This document shows positions 45,652-55,565 of a stretch of DNA of 64,000 nucleotides, one piece after another. The notes under the pieces are model-generated. The model did no database searches, had not been told where the DNA came from, and saw only the letters and a list, made by a program, of their open reading frames with translations. The position numbers and the translations under genes are program-made. This stretch comes from an uncultured Erythrobacter sp. GTDB lineage: Bacteria > Pseudomonadota > Alphaproteobacteria > Sphingomonadales > Sphingomonadaceae. Where the stretch lies: NCBI GenBank assembly GCA_947488085.1, contig CANKYI010000002.1, positions 62,001-126,000 of the forward strand, given 5' to 3'. Numbering within the stretch: position 1 is the first letter of the stretch; each line of letters starts with the position of its first letter.

Positions 45652-47223
45652 GTGACTTCATCGGTAGTGCACCTCTCCCGCCTTGCTCGGTGGGGCGTAA
45701 CGCTGGCGCGACGGCGCGCGCTTGTGGGTATCGAGAACGATCCCAATGCGCCTGCGCCAGTTAGGCGACTGGTTAAGCTGGCACGTTGGGCGACGTTCAC
45801 GAGCAAAAAAGGCGAGCCCGATTATGCGGGCGCTTTCCGTGCGATTGGCCCCGCCGCGATTAAACTGGGTCAATCGCTTGCCACACGGCCCGATCTTGTG
45901 GGTGAGGAAGCGGCGAACAATCTGCTGAGCTTGCAAGACGATCTGCCACCGGTTGGCTTTGACAAGATACAGGCTGCGATTGAGGCAAGCTTTGATCAGC
46001 CGCTCGATGCTTTGTTTGATGAGGTTGACCCAAACCCGGTGGGTGCAGCTTCTATTGCGCAGGTTCACAAAGGAGTGACCAAGGATGGCCGCAGCGTAGC
46101 TATCAAAGTCCTGCGCCCCGGCATTCGCGAAAAGTTTGAGCGCGATATCAAAACCTATGAATGGGCCGCCGCTCACGTAGAAGCGATGGGCGGAGAAGCA
46201 ACGCGTTTGCGCCCGCGTTTGACCATCGCCAATTTCAAACGCTGGTCGCATTCCGAACTCGATCTGCGGCGCGAGGCCGCCTCTGCTAGCGAACTGGCAG
46301 AAGAAATGTCGGGCGTTAGCGGTTATCGCATCCCTGCGGTTGATTGGGACCGAACCAATGGGCGGGTGCTGACCATCGAATGGGTCAACGGCGTCAAGAT
46401 TTCCAAGCGTGATGAGCTGATCGCGCGCGGGCATGATCTGTCTGCAATCTCAGATAAGTTAGTGATCAGTTTCCTAACCCAAGCGATCAGCGCCGGTTTC
46501 TTCCATGCTGATATGCATCAGGGGAACCTGTTCATCGAAGATGACGGCACCATTGTCGCCATCGATTTTGGAATCATGGGCCGGATTGATCGACGCGCGC
46601 GGCAGTGGCTCGCAGAGATTCTCTATGGTCTGACCACGGGCAATTACACCCGCGTCGCAGAGATCCATTTTGAGGCGCAATATGTCCCAAGCTATCATTC
46701 GGTCGGCGAATTCGCGACCGCTTTGCGCGCAGTGGGTGAACCGATGCGCGGCAAACCGGTGAAGGAGCTTTCCGTCGGGCAAATGCTCGATGGTTTGTTT
46801 GCGATCACCCGTGATTTCGACATGCAAACTCAGCCGCATCTGCTGCTGTTGCAGAAAACCATGGTGATGGTTGAAGGGATCGCGACGCAGCTTAATCCTG
46901 AAATCAATATGTGGGACACCGCCGCTCCTTATGTGCGCAGCTGGATCCGTGATGAGCTTGGGCCAGAGGCAGCGGTGGCTGACCGGATTAAGGAAGACAC
47001 CGAAACTCTGTTCCGCCTGCCCGGCCTGATCCGACGATTGGAAGACAAGTTTCCACCCAAAGGCGGCGCGCCAGAAGCCCCGCCTTTACCTGATGTCAAA
47101 CTGCTGACCGATCGGCCTGAACGGCCAACGGGATCAGGCGGTGGTGGCTGGCTTGGCTATTTCGTCGCTGGCCTAGTAGGCGCAGGGGCTGTGTGGGGTG
47201 CGGGACTGGTCGGGCTTATTTAG
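45652..47223 (+). CDS. ubiB: UbiB family kinase-like protein (ubiquinone biosynthesis)
   Basis: 523 residues from GTG 45652. ABC1/ADCK-type kinase-like fold with the KxGQ motif (IKLGQSLATRPDLV), Ala-rich loop PVGAASIAQVHKG, ADMHQGNLF and VAIDFGIMGR. One or two C-terminal membrane helices (about 495-522). It is required for early ubiquinone steps, probably as an ATPase. Operon with ubiE. Confidence 0.95.
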   Translation: MTSSVVHLSRLARWGVTLARRRALVGIENDPNAPAPVRRLVKLARWATFTSKKGEPDYAGAFRAIGPAAIKLGQSLATRPDLVGEEAANNLLSLQDDLPPVGFDKIQAAIEASFDQPLDALFDEVDPNPVGAASIAQVHKGVTKDGRSVAIKVLRPGIREKFERDIKTYEWAAAHVEAMGGEATRLRPRLTIANFKRWSHSELDLRREAASASELAEEMSGVSGYRIPAVDWDRTNGRVLTIEWVNGVKISKRDELIARGHDLSAISDKLVISFLTQAISAGFFHADMHQGNLFIEDDGTIVAIDFGIMGRIDRRARQWLAEILYGLTTGNYTRVAEIHFEAQYVPSYHSVGEFATALRAVGEPMRGKPVKELSVGQMLDGLFAITRDFDMQTQPHLLLLQKTMVMVEGIATQLNPEINMWDTAAPYVRSWIRDELGPEAAVADRIKEDTETLFRLPGLIRRLEDKFPPKGGAPEAPPLPDVKLLTDRPERPTGSGGGGWLGYFVAGLVGAGAVWGAGLVGLI

Positions 47224-47233
47224 CCCAGCCTGT

Positions 47234-47635
47234 TCAACCCAATCGGTTTAGAGGGTCAGTCTTCACCGGCAGAACACGCGCACCGATCAGACCCAAGGCA
47301 CCCAATACCAACTCCACCACCATTGGCGCGATATAGCCTTCGAAACTACCATAGGTGCCCAGTGCGACCAGCCGTGTGACCAACGTCACCAACATCAAGG
47401 CCGCTCCAATTGTCAGCGGGTCGGCTCGCCGCGCCAATGCACCCCAGATGAAGCACGCGCCGCCAACGCCAAAGAATGCGGTGAAGTCAGAGCGGACCGA
47501 TGTCAGTCCATGCGCCCCTTCGACCTGCAAGCCAAAACCGGCAGCAGCCTCGACTGGATCAGTCAAAAACCCAAAGGCGAGAAACCACAAAAGCAACCCG
47601 CCAAGAACCAGCGCGCCCCGCAAAGCCATGATCAT
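47234..47635 (-). CDS. DUF4345-like small membrane protein
   Basis: 133 residues from ATG 47635, which follows AAGGGG by about 9 nt; ATG 47629 is possible. Four hydrophobic helices and a conserved DFTAFFGVGGACFIWGAL stretch fit DUF4345/related integral membrane proteins. Function unknown. Convergent with ubiB (10-bp gap) and divergent from coaBC. Confidence 0.75.
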   Translation of the reverse strand: MIMALRGALVLGGLLLWFLAFGFLTDPVEAAAGFGLQVEGAHGLTSVRSDFTAFFGVGGACFIWGALARRADPLTIGAALMLVTLVTRLVALGTYGSFEGYIAPMVVELVLGALGLIGARVLPVKTDPLNRLG

Positions 47636-47769
47636 TTTGAAAACCCCTTTTTCTTTGAACCTATGGACCAATCTGTGCTGATGGCAAAGCGACACTTGGC
47701 GCGGGTGTAGTGGGACGCTAGGACGGACAAAAGCGCTGGGGGCGGCGCGATGTGAGGAGTTAAGTGACC

Positions 47770-49506
47770 ATGGGCTCAGACGGGCCGAAAGCGGCATCGC
47801 CAAAGGTTCTGTTGGTTATTGGCGGCGGGATCGCGGCCTATAAATCATGCGAACTGGTCCGGCTTATCCGCAAAGGCGGGGGCGAAGTGACGTGCGTCGT
47901 GACCAAAGGCGGACAGCAATTTGTGACACCTATGTCGCTGGCCGCGCTTAGCGAGAATCAGGTCCACACCAGCCTGTTTGATCTGAAAAACGAAGTTGAG
48001 ATGGGCCATATCGAGTTGTCGCGGGAGGCTGACCTTGTGGTCGTGTGCCCAGCAACCGCTGATCTGATGGCGAAAATGGCGGCAGGGATCGCCGATGATC
48101 TGGCGACCACTTTGATCCTGGCGACCAACAAACCGGTGATGGCAGTCCCGGCGATGAATGTGAAAATGTGGGAGCATGCCTCAACACAGCGCAATGTTGA
48201 GCAACTGAAAACCTCTGGCGTGACCGTGATGCACCCGGATGAAGGCGCGATGGCGTGCGGTGAATTTGGCTATGGCCGCTTACCAGAACCGGATGCAATT
48301 TGGGCTGCGATTGCGGGGCATTTCGGGATCGAAGTTGCCGAACCTGCGCCCGCTCCAACGCCGGCTCCTGCCGCTGAGCCGGTCGATGGTGAAGAGCTGG
48401 AAGAGGCGCTTGAGCCGGATAATGAGGGCGCAGAAGATGGTGGGGCCATTAGCGGCCTTGGCGGATTGCTGTCCCGGATTATCCCGCGCTCAACCGAAAA
48501 ACGCAGTGCAGACGCGGTAGAGGCGGAGTTCGACGACGAAGAGCTGCCAGAGGATTTCGAAGAAGAGGACATCGAGTTCAACCCCGACCTCGAAGGTTCA
48601 CCGCTGGCTACCAAGGGCGGCGGTAAAGCTGCGCCGCCAATTGATCCTGATGCGATCAATCACGAAGTTGATGAGCGCCGATTGGCTCCTGACCAAGCGG
48701 AAGCCGATCTGGCAGAAACCGCCAAAGTTGAAGAGGAGCCAGAGCCCGAACCCGCCAAAATCGCAGCCAAGAAGGCCGCGCCTGCAAAGGTCGACAGCAT
48801 TGAGGCGGATGAGGAAGAGATTGCCGGGATCGTTGCGGACAGTGCGAATCAACCATTGCAAGGGCGTCATGTCCTCGTCACCGCCGGGCCTACATGGGAA
48901 TCAATCGATCCGGTGCGTTACATCGCCAATCGGTCGAGCGGGAAACAAGGCTTTGCCATCGCTGCTGCGGCTGCTGCTTTGGGAGCCGATGTTACACTGG
49001 TTGCTGGTCCCGTTGCACTCAAAACGCCAGATGGCGTAAAGCGGATTGATGTCGAAAGTGCCGAGGAAATGTCCAGCGCAGTGAAGCGCGGAATGCCCTG
49101 TGATGTGGCAGTCATGGTCGCCGCGGTCGCCGATTGGCGGCCCAAGGAATACCGTGATGAGAAGATCAAGAAACGCGGCTCTGCACCGCCCGCACTGATG
49201 CTGACCGAAAATCCCGACATCCTGACCAACGTCGCAGCGGGATCGAACCGTCCCGAACTGGTGGTTGGCTTTGCGGCAGAGACCGACAATGTGCTCGATA
49301 ACGCCAAGAAGAAACGCAAGCGCAAAGCGTGCGACTGGATTGTCGCCAATGATGTCTCAGGTGATGTGATGGGCGGCGATGCGAACCGGGTGCATATCGT
49401 CAGCGCGGACGGGGTCGAAAGCCTTGATGAAATGCCCAAATCGCAAGTGGCGATGGCTCTGATGGAGCGGGTCGCAGCGACACTTGGCGCAGAGGCCGCC
49501 GAATGA
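47770..49506 (+). CDS. coaBC: Bifunctional CoaBC (phosphopantothenoylcysteine decarboxylase/synthetase) with long acidic linker
   Basis: 578 residues (ATG 47770; GTG 47764 possible, GAGGAG upstream fits either). CoaC flavoprotein domain, about residues 10-183, with [15 protein letters not shown] and [10 protein letters not shown]. CoaB domain, about residues 360-575, with [20 protein letters not shown] and AAVADWRP. Between them is an Ala/Pro/Glu/Asp-rich segment of about 175 residues, which makes the protein far longer than the usual 400-odd. Makes 4'-phosphopantetheine for CoA. Overlaps dut by 4 nt. Confidence 0.95.
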   Translation: MGSDGPKAASPKVLLVIGGGIAAYKSCELVRLIRKGGGEVTCVVTKGGQQFVTPMSLAALSENQVHTSLFDLKNEVEMGHIELSREADLVVVCPATADLMAKMAAGIADDLATTLILATNKPVMAVPAMNVKMWEHASTQRNVEQLKTSGVTVMHPDEGAMACGEFGYGRLPEPDAIWAAIAGHFGIEVAEPAPAPTPAPAAEPVDGEELEEALEPDNEGAEDGGAISGLGGLLSRIIPRSTEKRSADAVEAEFDDEELPEDFEEEDIEFNPDLEGSPLATKGGGKAAPPIDPDAINHEVDERRLAPDQAEADLAETAKVEEEPEPEPAKIAAKKAAPAKVDSIEADEEEIAGIVADSANQPLQGRHVLVTAGPTWESIDPVRYIANRSSGKQGFAIAAAAAALGADVTLVAGPVALKTPDGVKRIDVESAEEMSSAVKRGMPCDVAVMVAAVADWRPKEYRDEKIKKRGSAPPALMLTENPDILTNVAAGSNRPELVVGFAAETDNVLDNAKKKRKRKACDWIVANDVSGDVMGGDANRVHIVSADGVESLDEMPKSQVAMALMERVAATLGAEAAE

Positions 49507-49955
49507 GCGTTGCGGTCGAATTGAAGCGTCTGCCTCACGGTGAGGGCCTGCCGCTTCCTGCCTATGCGACCGCTGGCGCAGCGGGCATGGATGTGGTGAG
49601 CGCAGAGGATACAGTGATTGCTCCGGGTGCGCGCCATGCCGTCGCGACCGGCCTAGCCATGGCAATCCCGCACGGATACGAAGTGCAGGTGCGCCCGCGC
49701 TCTGGACTTGCTCTCAAACACGGCATCACTGTGCCCAATACACCGGGCACAATCGACAGCGATTATCGCGGCGAATTGAAAGTGATCTTGATCAATCACG
49801 GCACCGAAGACTTCGCAATTACACGCGGTGATCGTGTGGCGCAGTTGGTGCTGGCGCCGGTGGTGCAGGCGGCGTGGGTCGAGGTCGCAGAATTGGATGC
49901 GACTGAGCGCGGCGCAGGCGGATTTGGATCGACTGGCGGCGCTGCGGGGCTTTAG
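49503..49955 (+). CDS. dut: dUTP diphosphatase
   Basis: 150 residues with all five trimeric dUTPase motifs, including [39 protein letters not shown] and C-terminal [10 protein letters not shown]. Hydrolyses dUTP to dUMP and pyrophosphate. Start coupled to coaBC (ATGA); its stop overlaps the convergent gene in TTAG. Confidence 0.97.
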   Translation: MSVAVELKRLPHGEGLPLPAYATAGAAGMDVVSAEDTVIAPGARHAVATGLAMAIPHGYEVQVRPRSGLALKHGITVPNTPGTIDSDYRGELKVILINHGTEDFAITRGDRVAQLVLAPVVQAAWVEVAELDATERGAGGFGSTGGAAGL

Positions 49956-50404
49956 TCGGCAGGTCTCGTAGCGGTGATGGTATTTGCGCGCGGATCGAAT
50001 TCGCGTGCTTCTGCCTCGGTCATAGCCAGCCAAGGGCGATACTCGCCATCATTATCCACCCAGAAATAGACCATCCAGCGATCGCCAGTTTCTGGCAATG
50101 GTGGCAGGTTCCATTCACACGCTGACGATCCCCAGCCGCGCTCAAATTCAATGCTCTCTGGCAGTTGAGGTGCATTTGCTGGCTGCACCACTCGCGCGGT
50201 GGCTTTCCATGGATGGATGTCAGCGGATGGCTGGTTTGTGTGGGTTGCGCTCTCGATCACCACGATGGCCGCAGCTTTTATGGTGGCTGTGTCATAGCCA
50301 CGCTCAATCCGGTCCGCAGGCGCTGTAAAGCTGCGACAGGCATAAGCTGGCGTTGAGACTAGGCTCGCAATGACCAATCCAGCGAAGATCTTCCCGATAT
50401 GCAT
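49952..50404 (-). CDS. Hypothetical secreted protein
   Basis: 150 residues from ATG 50404; the frame is open 14 codons upstream. A clear signal peptide ([20 protein letters not shown]) ends near AYAC. The mature part is small, with one likely disulfide (Cys after the signal and SSACEW), and ends in a region rich in Trp, Glu and Asp. I do not recognise a family. Convergent with dut with overlapping stops. Confidence 0.7.
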   Translation of the reverse strand: MHIGKIFAGLVIASLVSTPAYACRSFTAPADRIERGYDTATIKAAAIVVIESATHTNQPSADIHPWKATARVVQPANAPQLPESIEFERGWGSSACEWNLPPLPETGDRWMVYFWVDNDGEYRPWLAMTEAEAREFDPRANTITATRPAD

Positions 50405-50450
50405 TCTGGCATATTGAACGGCGTCAGATGAACGCATGGCAAACAAAAAA

Positions 50451-50475
50451 GGCGGCGCTGATCCCTTGCGCCGCC
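50451..50475 (-). terminator. Rho-independent terminator after DUF4136 copy 2
   Basis: GGCGGCGC and GCGCCGCC form a perfect 8-bp stem (9-nt loop); on the minus strand six T bases follow immediately. Confidence 0.9.
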
Positions 50476-50519
50476 CTCTTCGTCCCCGTCCAAGGGTGTT
50501 GGGTTCGATCCTAGTGCGC

Positions 50520-51203
50520 TTAATCGATTGCGCGCACTTCTTTGCCGTCTTCGCGGATGGTTATGCGCAGCGTTTCACCGTTGCTTCCGGGGAAGTCGGT
50601 GAAGATGGCGTTGACCAGATTGGGCACCAGACTTTGCAGACGGTTTGAGCGCGATGCGGCTTGCGCCTGACCTTCGAACAGACGTTCCCCTGTCGCGGTG
50701 TTGTCAATCTTCAGATCGATATCGCTGGTGTAGACAGTGTAGCTGCGCACTTCTGGTCCAGCGAGGAACGGGTCGTAAAAGCCGAATGCATAGGCACGAC
50801 GATAGCCAAAACCGCCGAACCGGCCAAATGGGCTGAAAAACGGATCGCGGCCAATGCCGGTGCTGCGCACGCGTTCGCGTCCATTATCGACGCCGTAGTC
50901 AAATCTCACGAGCAGGTTTGCAGCCTCTGGCGAGGCGCTTTCGACATAGCCAAGCTGCGCCATTTCAGCGGCGACGAGATCGGCATAGAGCGAAAATTCG
51001 AGACCACCGGCAAGTGCGGGATCCTCTGCTACAACAGCAAAAGTCTGTCCCTGCGGCGCGGGCAATTGCGCCTGAAACCGCGACACGTCCGCTTTAAAAG
51101 AGGGTGCGCAAGCTGACAGGGCAAGAGCAATCGCCCCGGCCAAGCCAATGCGAGTCGCGCGGGTGAAAAGGGTGGTCTGCGAGGTCATCTTGGAAGCATT
51201 CAT
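50520..51203 (-). CDS. DUF4136 lipoprotein (copy 2)
   Basis: 227 residues; lipobox ALSACAPS with Cys32 (start M6 would also work). Mature domain begins ADVSRFQAQLPAPQGQTFAV and ends IFTDFPGSNGETLRI, as in DUF4136. An aromatic/Gly insert (FFSPFGRFGGFGYRRAYAFG) lies near residue 120. It is a paralogue of the protein at 19055-19690. Function unknown; likely periplasmic. Confidence 0.85.
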   Translation of the reverse strand: MNASKMTSQTTLFTRATRIGLAGAIALALSACAPSFKADVSRFQAQLPAPQGQTFAVVAEDPALAGGLEFSLYADLVAAEMAQLGYVESASPEAANLLVRFDYGVDNGRERVRSTGIGRDPFFSPFGRFGGFGYRRAYAFGFYDPFLAGPEVRSYTVYTSDIDLKIDNTATGERLFEGQAQAASRSNRLQSLVPNLVNAIFTDFPGSNGETLRITIREDGKEVRAID

Positions 51204-51247
51204 GGCATATCCTTCGTCAAATCGCCAGCTTCAAGCGCGCAAAGGCG

Positions 51248-51268
51248 CACTGGCGGGGTCCGCCAGTG
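51248..51268 (-). other. Perfect hairpin downstream of trpS
   Basis: CACTGGCGG and CCGCCAGTG, a 9-bp perfect stem with a 3-nt loop, 159 bp past the trpS stop. No T run follows; it may still stop or stabilise the trpS transcript. Nothing else is seen in 51204-51427. Confidence 0.5.
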
Positions 51269-51427
51269 ACTGATTGCTCTACCCCTCGCTGTGCGCCGGA
51301 CCCCTGCTTGGCGGCGAAAATGCCACCCATCAGGAACACGCCGGTGACCCTAGCATGCGATCTGCCACTGAGATGAGACACAGTAACGCTGTGGGCTGAA
51401 CCGGGCTTTAACGCCGGTGATTGGAGT

Positions 51428-52444
51428 TTAACCGCGCACCAGACCCAACGCCTTATACGCGGCATCCAGTGTCGGGAGACCGCGTTCGCGCGCCTGTGCC
51501 GCACCGCGCGCAAGGATCGCATCAAGCTCCTCGCGATCGTCCTTCAACGCCACAAAGCGTTCATTGATCGGACGCAGATGCTCGACGAGCGCTTCGCCTA
51601 GAACGGGTTTGAAATTGCCAAACCCTTGCCCGCCATGATCACGCAAAACCTGCTCGACGTTGTCGCCGGTCAGAGCGCTGTAGATCGTGACGAGATTGAG
51701 CGCTTCGGCCCGGCCTTCCAGACCCGCTTTCTCGGAAGGCAGTGGTTCGGGGTCAGTCTTGGCCTTTTTCACCTTTTTCATCACGGTATCGGCATCGTCG
51801 GCAAGGTTGATCCGGCTCATCTCAGACGGGTCGGACTTGCTCATCTTCGCATTGCCATTTCGCAGGGACATGATCCGCGCAGCTTGCGGCGGGATAATTG
51901 CATCGGGCAGGGTGAAAACCGGCGCTTCTTCTGAGGCAAAATCGGTGTTGAATTTCTGCGCGATGTCGCGGGCCAACTCCAGATGCTGTTTCTGATCCTC
52001 ACCCACGGGCACATGGGTCGCTTGATAGAGCAGCACATCGGCGGCTTGCAGCACGGGATAGCTGAACAGGGCAACCGACTGCCCTTCGCGGTTTTTGCCA
52101 GCTTTGTCCTTCCATTGCGTCATGCGGTTGAGCCAGCCCATCCGCGCAGTCCCGGCCAGCAACCATTGCAGCTCACCATGGGCAGGGATCTGCGCCTGGT
52201 TGAACAGGATCGAGCGTTCTGGGTCGATCCCGCACGCGACCAAAGCGGCTGTCATCTCCAACGTGCCGGCGCGCAATTCAGCCGGATCATGCGGTTGAGA
52301 GATCGCATGCAAATCCGCGAGGAAGAACAGGCATTCCGACCCGTCATCCATCGCATCCTGCATCGCCACCCAATTGCGGATCGCGCCCAGATAATTGCCG
52401 AGATGCAGATTTCCGGTTGGCTGGATGCCAGAGACGACACGCAT
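51428..52444 (-). CDS. trpS: Tryptophan--tRNA ligase
   Basis: 338 residues from ATG 52444 (MRVVSGIQPTGNLHLGNYLG). Class I signatures are GNLHLGNY (HIGH) and KMSKSDPSE (KMSKS). Charges tRNA-Trp. It starts 4 bp after the murJ stop, so the two form an operon. Confidence 0.97.
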   Translation of the reverse strand: MRVVSGIQPTGNLHLGNYLGAIRNWVAMQDAMDDGSECLFFLADLHAISQPHDPAELRAGTLEMTAALVACGIDPERSILFNQAQIPAHGELQWLLAGTARMGWLNRMTQWKDKAGKNREGQSVALFSYPVLQAADVLLYQATHVPVGEDQKQHLELARDIAQKFNTDFASEEAPVFTLPDAIIPPQAARIMSLRNGNAKMSKSDPSEMSRINLADDADTVMKKVKKAKTDPEPLPSEKAGLEGRAEALNLVTIYSALTGDNVEQVLRDHGGQGFGNFKPVLGEALVEHLRPINERFVALKDDREELDAILARGAAQARERGLPTLDAAYKALGLVRG

Positions 52445-52448
52445 GATC

Positions 52449-54014
52449 TTAGGACGCTTTCTTTGTGAGGGCGGCAATGCGGCTCCGGTCGATTGCTCGA
52501 AGCGCGAAGGCAAGGCCGAAATAGACGATGGCCGCCGCGCCGACCAGAACCATAAGGGCACCGAGCCGGGCAAACAGGCCTGCTGAGAACCAGTCGGTTA
52601 GCAAATCGCGCGCATAGAACAAGGCTGCTCCCATAGCGGCAGCAGCGATCACTTGGCGCGCGATCCGCAGCAGCAGCATGAAGGGCATACGGTAGTGACC
52701 GCGCATGGCGAGGACGATCAGCAGGAACGCGACATTGATCCACGCGCCGATCACGCTGGCATAAGCAACGCCGATCACACCAAATCGATCAAGGAAGGCA
52801 AGGTTGAACGCGATGAATACCGTGAGCGAGATAAAGGCCGCAATTACCGGCGTGCGCGTGTCGGCGCGGGCGTAGAAATTGGGCACCAGCACTTTCACCA
52901 GCACATAAGCGGGCAGTCCCATGACGAGGGCAGCAAGAACCTCTCCGGTCACCGCAGCATCCGCCAGATCAAAGCGGCCCCCTTGAAAGATCATAGTCAC
53001 AAATGGCTCAGCGCAAACCGCCAATGCTACGGCGGCTGGAATGGTCAGCAGCATCGCCAGCTCAATTGCATCAGATTGCAGGCTGGCCGCGCGCTCCTCA
53101 TCCTCTCCGCCGATGAATTTGGAAAGGTTGGGCAGGATCGCAGTGGCGAGCGCAATGCCGATGATCCCAAGCGGCAATTGGTTCAGCCGGTCAGCATAAT
53201 TCATGTAGCTGACAGAGCCATCCTCCAACTGATTGAGGAAGAAGAACTGAAGCAGAGTGTTGATCTGATAGGCCCCGCCACCAATCGCTGCGGGTAGGGC
53301 AATGATCGACAGCCGCTTTACCTCTGGTGTGATGCGCGGCCATATTAATTTGGGCCGAAACCCTTCGACCCGAACCCAGTAATAAAGCCATGCGAGCTGC
53401 ATAACACCCGCGCCCGTCACAGCCCATGCGATGGCGTAGGCGACCTGTTCCAGGCTCGCGCCGGACGCCATCCAGCGCTCCCCGCCCAGCAATGCCGCGA
53501 CCAGCACGATATTGAGGATGATCGGAAAACTTGCGCCCGGTGCAAAGCGAGAGACGCTGTTGAGTATCCCTGTAAACAAAGTCACTAGGCTGATAAGGAT
53601 TATGTAGGGGAACATGATCCGCGCAAAATCCACCGCCAGCGGGTAGACTTCGGGATCGGCAGGTTTCTCAGAAAGCAGCCAGATCACACCCGGCATCGCG
53701 ATTTCAAACACCGCTACCAGCGCAATCAGCACAGGCAGCAAAACGCTTAGTACATCGGCGCTGAAACTGCGCGCTTCCTCAATCCCTCCATCCCCATGCA
53801 AGCGCTTGGAGAACATCGGAACGAAGGCGGCGGAAAACGCGCCTTCTGCAAACAGCCGACGGAATACATTGGGGATCATGAACGCCTGAAACCAGGCATC
53901 GGTCACAGCATTTGCACCTAGGACGCGCGCGAAAATCATCTCGCGCGCCATCCCGGCGATCCGGCTCAGCATGGTTAGTGAGCCTATAGTGCCGACATTT
54001 TTGAGCAGGCTCAT
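52449..54014 (-). CDS. murJ: Lipid II flippase MurJ
   Basis: 521 residues with about 14 membrane helices and the MurJ start MSLLKNVGTIGSLTMLSRIA. Conserved ARVLGANAVTDAWFQAFMIP and RRLFAEGAFSAAFVPMF are present. Flips lipid II across the inner membrane. Upstream of trpS, downstream of secB (26-bp gap). Confidence 0.96.
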   Translation of the reverse strand: MSLLKNVGTIGSLTMLSRIAGMAREMIFARVLGANAVTDAWFQAFMIPNVFRRLFAEGAFSAAFVPMFSKRLHGDGGIEEARSFSADVLSVLLPVLIALVAVFEIAMPGVIWLLSEKPADPEVYPLAVDFARIMFPYIILISLVTLFTGILNSVSRFAPGASFPIILNIVLVAALLGGERWMASGASLEQVAYAIAWAVTGAGVMQLAWLYYWVRVEGFRPKLIWPRITPEVKRLSIIALPAAIGGGAYQINTLLQFFFLNQLEDGSVSYMNYADRLNQLPLGIIGIALATAILPNLSKFIGGEDEERAASLQSDAIELAMLLTIPAAVALAVCAEPFVTMIFQGGRFDLADAAVTGEVLAALVMGLPAYVLVKVLVPNFYARADTRTPVIAAFISLTVFIAFNLAFLDRFGVIGVAYASVIGAWINVAFLLIVLAMRGHYRMPFMLLLRIARQVIAAAAMGAALFYARDLLTDWFSAGLFARLGALMVLVGAAAIVYFGLAFALRAIDRSRIAALTKKAS

Positions 54015-54040
54015 ATCGTCAGGCCTGCATCAGTTGGTGC

Positions 54041-54586
54041 TTAGGCTTGGTCCGTAGGCGCAGCAATGTCACCGCCCCCACTCTCTGCGCCTTGGTCACG
54101 CGCACGTTTCGCAGCCAGTTGCTGTGCATACAGGCCATTGAAATCAATCGGATCGACCATCAATGGCGGGAAGCCAGCATCGCGAACCGCATCGGCAACG
54201 ACGCGGCGAGCAAATGGGAACAGGATGCGCGGAGCCTCTGCGAACAGGAACGCGTGCGCTTGTTCTTCGGGAATGTTGCGCAGGCCAATCAGGCCGCAAT
54301 AGGACAGCTCGACCAGATAGGCGGTGCCTTTTTCGCCGGTCGACGTGATGTTGATCTTCAACTCAACTTCGGTGACCTGATCACCCTTTGGCTGTGCCCC
54401 GATGTTGAATTGCACGTCCACTTTGGGCGCGTCAGTCCATTGAAACACGTCTGGCGCATTCGGGTTCTCAACCGAAAGATCCTTCACATATTGCGTGATG
54501 ATACCGGCTGCGGGTTGATCATCGGCGCCGTTTGGGCCGGCTGCGGGATTGTCGAGATTGGTGAGGACGTCGCCTTCTTCGGCCAT
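54041..54586 (-). CDS. secB: Protein-export chaperone SecB
   Basis: 181 residues from ATG 54586 (MAEEGDVLTNLDNPAAG). SecB core: QYVKDLSVENPNAPDVFQW, YCGLIGLRNIPEEQAHAFL and APRILFPFARRVVADAVRDAG. Keeps preproteins unfolded and delivers them to SecA. Slightly long tails. Divergent from the Tim44-like gene. Confidence 0.97.
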   Translation of the reverse strand: MAEEGDVLTNLDNPAAGPNGADDQPAAGIITQYVKDLSVENPNAPDVFQWTDAPKVDVQFNIGAQPKGDQVTEVELKINITSTGEKGTAYLVELSYCGLIGLRNIPEEQAHAFLFAEAPRILFPFARRVVADAVRDAGFPPLMVDPIDFNGLYAQQLAAKRARDQGAESGGGDIAAPTDQA

Positions 54587-54902
54587 GTTTGCGGTGTCTT
54601 TCGTTAAAATTTGCGCGCTACACGTGCGCTGAATGTTCAGGCCCGCGCGCCTAGCAGGGGTGGCCAAGGCAAGCAATGGGGCAGCTTTTGCTGAGACCAA
54701 GACACAACTATTTGCGCCAATGTGAAACCGAAACGCCGTTGGCGAATTGAATTTCATGCCTATTTATGGGACGTAACGCATCTTGGCGGCGTGGGCTTCG
54801 TAACTTTGGTTGTTTACGAGCGGAATATGCGCAAGAATGCGTCAGCGGGGTTTGCATCATGTAATGCAGGCTCTGCGCCGAAAGGATATCGAAGGTACTA
54901 TT

Positions 54903-55562
54903 GTGATTTTAGAAATCGTCATCCTCGCCATGATTGCAGCCTTTTTGGGCCTGCGCCTGTATTCGGTGCTGGGCCGCCGGGCAGAGCATGAAGAGGAATC
55001 AGTGCCTCAACGTTTTGACGCTGGCGACAGCGCGCAAACTGGCATTGGCCAACCTGCGCAGAACACGCAAACCGCGCCGCAACGTCCGGTTGAACTCGAA
55101 GGGGTGATGCCAGCGGTGGAACGCGGCGTTCGCGACATTGCTTCGGCAGATCGCAATTTTGACCTCTCCGCTTTCATCGAAGGCGCCAAAGGTGCTTACG
55201 AAATGGTGCTTGAAGCGTTTTGGGAAGGCGACCGCGACACTCTGCGTGAGCTGTGTGATGACGATGTGTACGAAGGCTTCATCGGAGCAATCGATGCGCG
55301 CGAAGAGGCAGGCCACACACTCGACAACAAGTTGATCCGTATCGAAGAGACGCGGGTGCATTCCGCTTCGCTCGACAAACGTCTGGCGCGGGTGGCCGTG
55401 CTGTTTGTTGCCGATATCGCAGCGGTAACGCGTGATAAGGATGGCAATGTCGTGGCGGGATCGCTCGACGATGCGATTGAAAGTCGCGATGTTTGGACCT
55501 TTAGCCGCAATGTCAGCGCGAGCGATCCGAACTGGGTGCTCGACGAAACCGACGAAGGGTAA
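54903..55562 (+). CDS. Tim44/TimA-like domain membrane protein
   Basis: 219 residues from GTG 54903 (MILEIVILAMIAAFLGLRLY), with GAAGG seven bases upstream; ATG 54864 is a weaker alternative. One N-terminal membrane helix, an Ala/Gln/Pro-rich linker and a C-terminal Tim44 domain (about residues 85-215; YEMVLEAFWEGDRDTLRELC). Alphaproteobacterial homologues resemble the mitochondrial import adaptor; role in bacteria is unclear. Followed by mltA and smr, divergent from secB. Confidence 0.9.
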   Translation: MILEIVILAMIAAFLGLRLYSVLGRRAEHEEESVPQRFDAGDSAQTGIGQPAQNTQTAPQRPVELEGVMPAVERGVRDIASADRNFDLSAFIEGAKGAYEMVLEAFWEGDRDTLRELCDDDVYEGFIGAIDAREEAGHTLDNKLIRIEETRVHSASLDKRLARVAVLFVADIAAVTRDKDGNVVAGSLDDAIESRDVWTFSRNVSASDPNWVLDETDEG

Positions 55563-55565
55563 GTC

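Noticed and set aside
48270..48659. Ser-rich minus-strand ORF opposite coaBC
   Set aside because: Mirror of the acidic Glu/Asp linker codons; a composition artefact.
51217..51525. 102-codon minus-strand ORF after trpS
   Set aside because: Overlaps the trpS 3' end, and contains a perfect hairpin; no family resemblance.
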